Origin: Opitutia bacterium
GTDB taxonomy: Bacteria; Verrucomicrobiota; Verrucomicrobiia; Opitutales; Coraliomargaritaceae
Assembly: GCA_018663485.1 (NCBI GenBank)
Contig: JABJQI010000230.1
Coordinates: 1-8,670 of the forward strand
Direction of reading: 5' to 3'
DNA: 8,670 nt
Below are positions 7,059 to 8,670 of the stretch, in pieces; position 1 is the first letter of the stretch, and every line of letters starts with the position of its first letter. Below the pieces are notes generated by a model. It had not been told where the DNA came from. It made no database searches and saw only the letters and a list, made by a program, of their open reading frames with translations. The position numbers were made by a program, and so were the translations under genes.

Positions 7059-7726
7059 CAAAAAACATCCGCATTACGCTGGTCGAGGACAACCTCGACT
7101 ACCGAGATATCATTACCCTCACACTCGGAGCCGAGAGCGACATCCAACTGATCAGTCAATTCGGCACCTCGGAAGCCGCACTGCGCGAGCTCAAGGCCCT
7201 GCCTAAGGGGAAAACCCCCGACCTCATCCTACTCGATCTACGCCTGCCTGGCATGGGCGGCCTGGAGGCGCTCCCACATTTTCGCGAAGCGCTGCCTGAC
7301 ACCCCCGTCATCGTCCTCACCCAGTCGGACCACGAAACCGACGTGCTGACTGCAATCTCCCAAGGGGCAGCGGGCTACCTGCTTAAATCCTCCACGCTCG
7401 AAAAACTCACCGAAGGCGTTCGCACCGTGATGAATGGTGGCGCAGCGCTCGACGCCAGCATCGCCAGTTTCATTCTCAAAACCTTGCAAACCAAACTGGC
7501 CCCACAGGAAATCAACAACGTCCTGACACCACGCGAACTCGAAATCCTCACGCTGCTCAGTGACGGTCTGGTGAAAAAAGAAATTGCCGATCGACTCAAC
7601 ATCAGCTTTGCCACAGTCGATACCCACATCCGGCATATCTACGAAAAGCTCAATGTTCAAAATGCCCCCTCCGCTGTGCGCAAAGCATTTAATCTGGGCC
7701 TCTTCAAAGCATCGGACGACAGCTAA
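7055..7726 (+). CDS. NarL/FixJ-type response regulator
   Basis: This 223-residue cytoplasmic regulator has a receiver domain at about 5-125. The acidic pocket is Glu11-Asp12, the phosphorylated Asp61 lies in LILLDLRLPGMGG, Thr89 is in VIVLTQ, and Lys111 is in GYLLKS. A LuxR-type helix-turn-helix follows at about 155-215 (LTPRELEIL, then KEIADRLNISFATVDTHIRHIYEKLNV). The length is normal for the family. Its ATG overlaps the kinase TGA (ATGA), so the two are translationally coupled, and the kinase is almost certainly its partner. As the only DNA-binding regulator in the window, it is the leading candidate for binding the repeated palindrome upstream of the ThuA and sulfatase genes; that link is inferred. 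Confidence 0.95.
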   Translation: MTKNIRITLVEDNLDYRDIITLTLGAESDIQLISQFGTSEAALRELKALPKGKTPDLILLDLRLPGMGGLEALPHFREALPDTPVIVLTQSDHETDVLTAISQGAAGYLLKSSTLEKLTEGVRTVMNGGAALDASIASFILKTLQTKLAPQEINNVLTPRELEILTLLSDGLVKKEIADRLNISFATVDTHIRHIYEKLNVQNAPSAVRKAFNLGLFKASDDS

Positions 7727-7831
7727 CAAGCACTGAGGGAAGGGAATCTACGCCTCCCCCGACTCAGAACAGACGTGACTGGCGTCACATCGCTACAATT
7801 GCACACTCCGCGATGCAACCCGCCGGCGTAG

Positions 7832-7853
7832 CGAACTCGCGCCAGCGAGGTCG
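7832..7853. repeat. Intergenic hairpin between convergent genes
   Basis: Positions 7832-7840 pair with 7845-7853 over 9 bp with one A-G mismatch around a GCCA loop. It lies in the 211-bp gap (7727-7937) between the regulator gene and the convergent hydrolase. I find no gene in this gap. There is no T-run after the stem on either strand, so it is a poor intrinsic terminator. It has the look of a dispersed intergenic hairpin repeat, but a single copy in this window cannot show that. Confidence 0.45.
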
Positions 7854-7937
7854 ACCACATTACCACACACAACGGAGTGTCTAACTCAGACTGGATATGG
7901 ATTCAGAATGCCCCCGAGGGAAAGCATCTCCTGATGA

Positions 7938-8670
7938 TCAGTTCTGATTAGCGGCAACTTGTTCGTAGTCCGGCCCCGCCTTCCAATCGTTAATTTTCAA
8001 ATAAAACCCAGCTGCTTCGCTGCCGTGATTCGCGAGGAACAAATATTCAGGCTTTCCATCTTTCCAGAGAATATGGGGGCGTTCACTACGCGAGAGTTTC
8101 ACTCCAAAGTAAGCGGCATCCGTATCATAGCCGAGTTCAGGCCTGTCCCAGTGAATGCCGTCGTTTGACTCAAACAGCAGCCCCGGCCGTAACCCGCCAT
8201 TCTTGATTTTCTTCAACGTGCCCGCCCCGCCGCTGAGCGCACCGGCGACATCCATTCGGTCTTCCAGGATCATGTAGTAGCGATCTTTATAAAAGAACGC
8301 ATAGGGGTCTTCGATATCTCGCTCAAAGTGCTTAAAACTAATTAGCGGATTGTCGGTAAAATCCAGATAAGGCCCCTCGATTTTGTCTGCAATCGCGAGT
8401 GAGATCTCCCTGAAACGGGAGCCCTCGCTCATAGATTTGTAGTAGATCCGAAACTTCCCGTCTCGATCCACCAAAAAGCTTGGATTCGAGGCATGTGCGG
8501 CATTCGAAGTGCCCGCGACTGGTTTAATAATGGGATTATTGGGATTTTCAGTCCATGGGCCATACAGTGACTTCGCCGTTGCCATGCCGATCGACTGCAA
8601 GCTCCCGGGATTTGCCGGCTTCGACAAGAACACCAACACATAAGTCTCCCCCACTTTTGAAATCTGCGGA
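7938..8670 (-). CDS. GH43/GH117-like beta-propeller glycoside hydrolase, 3' part
   Basis: The frame is open to the right edge, where it reads PQISKVGETYVLVFLSKP. The gene therefore starts outside the window; the GTG at 8654 is internal. About 243 C-terminal residues are visible. Counting residues from that GTG, repeated propeller blades can be seen: IGMATAKSLYGPW (22-34), NPSFLVDRDGKFRIYYKS (57-74), ISLAIADKIEGPY (84-96), RDIEDPYAFFYKDRYYMILED (112-132) and GLLFESNDGIHW (158-169). The D/E-D-P motif and the 'GPW/GPY' blade ends are typical of five-bladed propeller hydrolases of the GH43/GH117 kind, which act on arabinosides, xylosides or anhydro-galactosides. I cannot fix the family or specificity because the N-terminal catalytic blade is missing. 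Its promoter is out of view, so membership of the palindrome regulon cannot be tested here. Confidence 0.8.
   Translation of the reverse strand, partial: PQISKVGETYVLVFLSKPANPGSLQSIGMATAKSLYGPWTENPNNPIIKPVAGTSNAAHASNPSFLVDRDGKFRIYYKSMSEGSRFREISLAIADKIEGPYLDFTDNPLISFKHFERDIEDPYAFFYKDRYYMILEDRMDVAGALSGGAGTLKKIKNGGLRPGLLFESNDGIHWDRPELGYDTDAAYFGVKLSRSERPHILWKDGKPEYLFLANHGSEAAGFYLKINDWKAGPDYEQVAANQN

Noticed and set aside
7775..7788. GTGAC-TGGC-GTCAC as an operator variant
   Set aside because: The arms are in the opposite order and shorter, and the site is downstream of both flanking genes.

Overview
The window looks like part of a sulfated-polysaccharide utilisation locus from a marine PVC-superphylum bacterium, most likely a verrucomicrobion of the Coraliomargarita/Puniceicoccales kind. 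This placement is inferred from the gene set: a formylglycine sulfatase, a ThuA-domain protein, a GHL15-like hydrolase, a GH120-like enzyme, a GH43-like beta-propeller hydrolase, and a histidine kinase with discoidin-like sensor domains. No taxonomic marker is present beyond one tRNA.

Layout. At the left edge is a complete tRNA-Thr(UGU), followed by a strong intrinsic terminator. After about 170 bp without a gene come degraded sequences on the minus strand: the in-frame tail of an unrelated secreted protein, joined to the first ~180 residues of a GH120-type beta-xylosidase. The rest of the minus-strand block, read in transcription order, is ThuA-domain protein (4939-3956), GHL15-like hydrolase (3928-2736, broken by one frameshift), a hairpin and promoter region, sulfatase (about 2611-1013), then the GH120 remnant starting 3 bp after the sulfatase stop. 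Diverging from the ThuA gene on the plus strand is a two-gene operon for a sensor kinase (5082-7058) and a NarL/FixJ response regulator (7055-7726, ATGA overlap). After a 211-bp intergenic region with a hairpin, the 3' end of a GH43/GH117-like hydrolase runs in from the right edge on the minus strand.

How it may work. All the degradative proteins carry export signals or belong to exported families. The kinase carries two carbohydrate-binding-like domains outside the membrane, so a glycan fragment is a plausible signal. The most interesting signal outside the genes is a 20-bp palindrome, TATCACG-N6-CGTGATA. It occurs twice, once in the kinase/ThuA divergent promoter region and once before the sulfatase. 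The two copies match at 22 of 26 positions. In both cases it abuts a -35 position on the minus strand. Together these suggest a local regulon controlled by the adjacent response regulator, a PVC counterpart of the hybrid two-component systems of Bacteroidetes polysaccharide loci. Two of the enzyme genes are broken, so this copy of the locus may be decaying.
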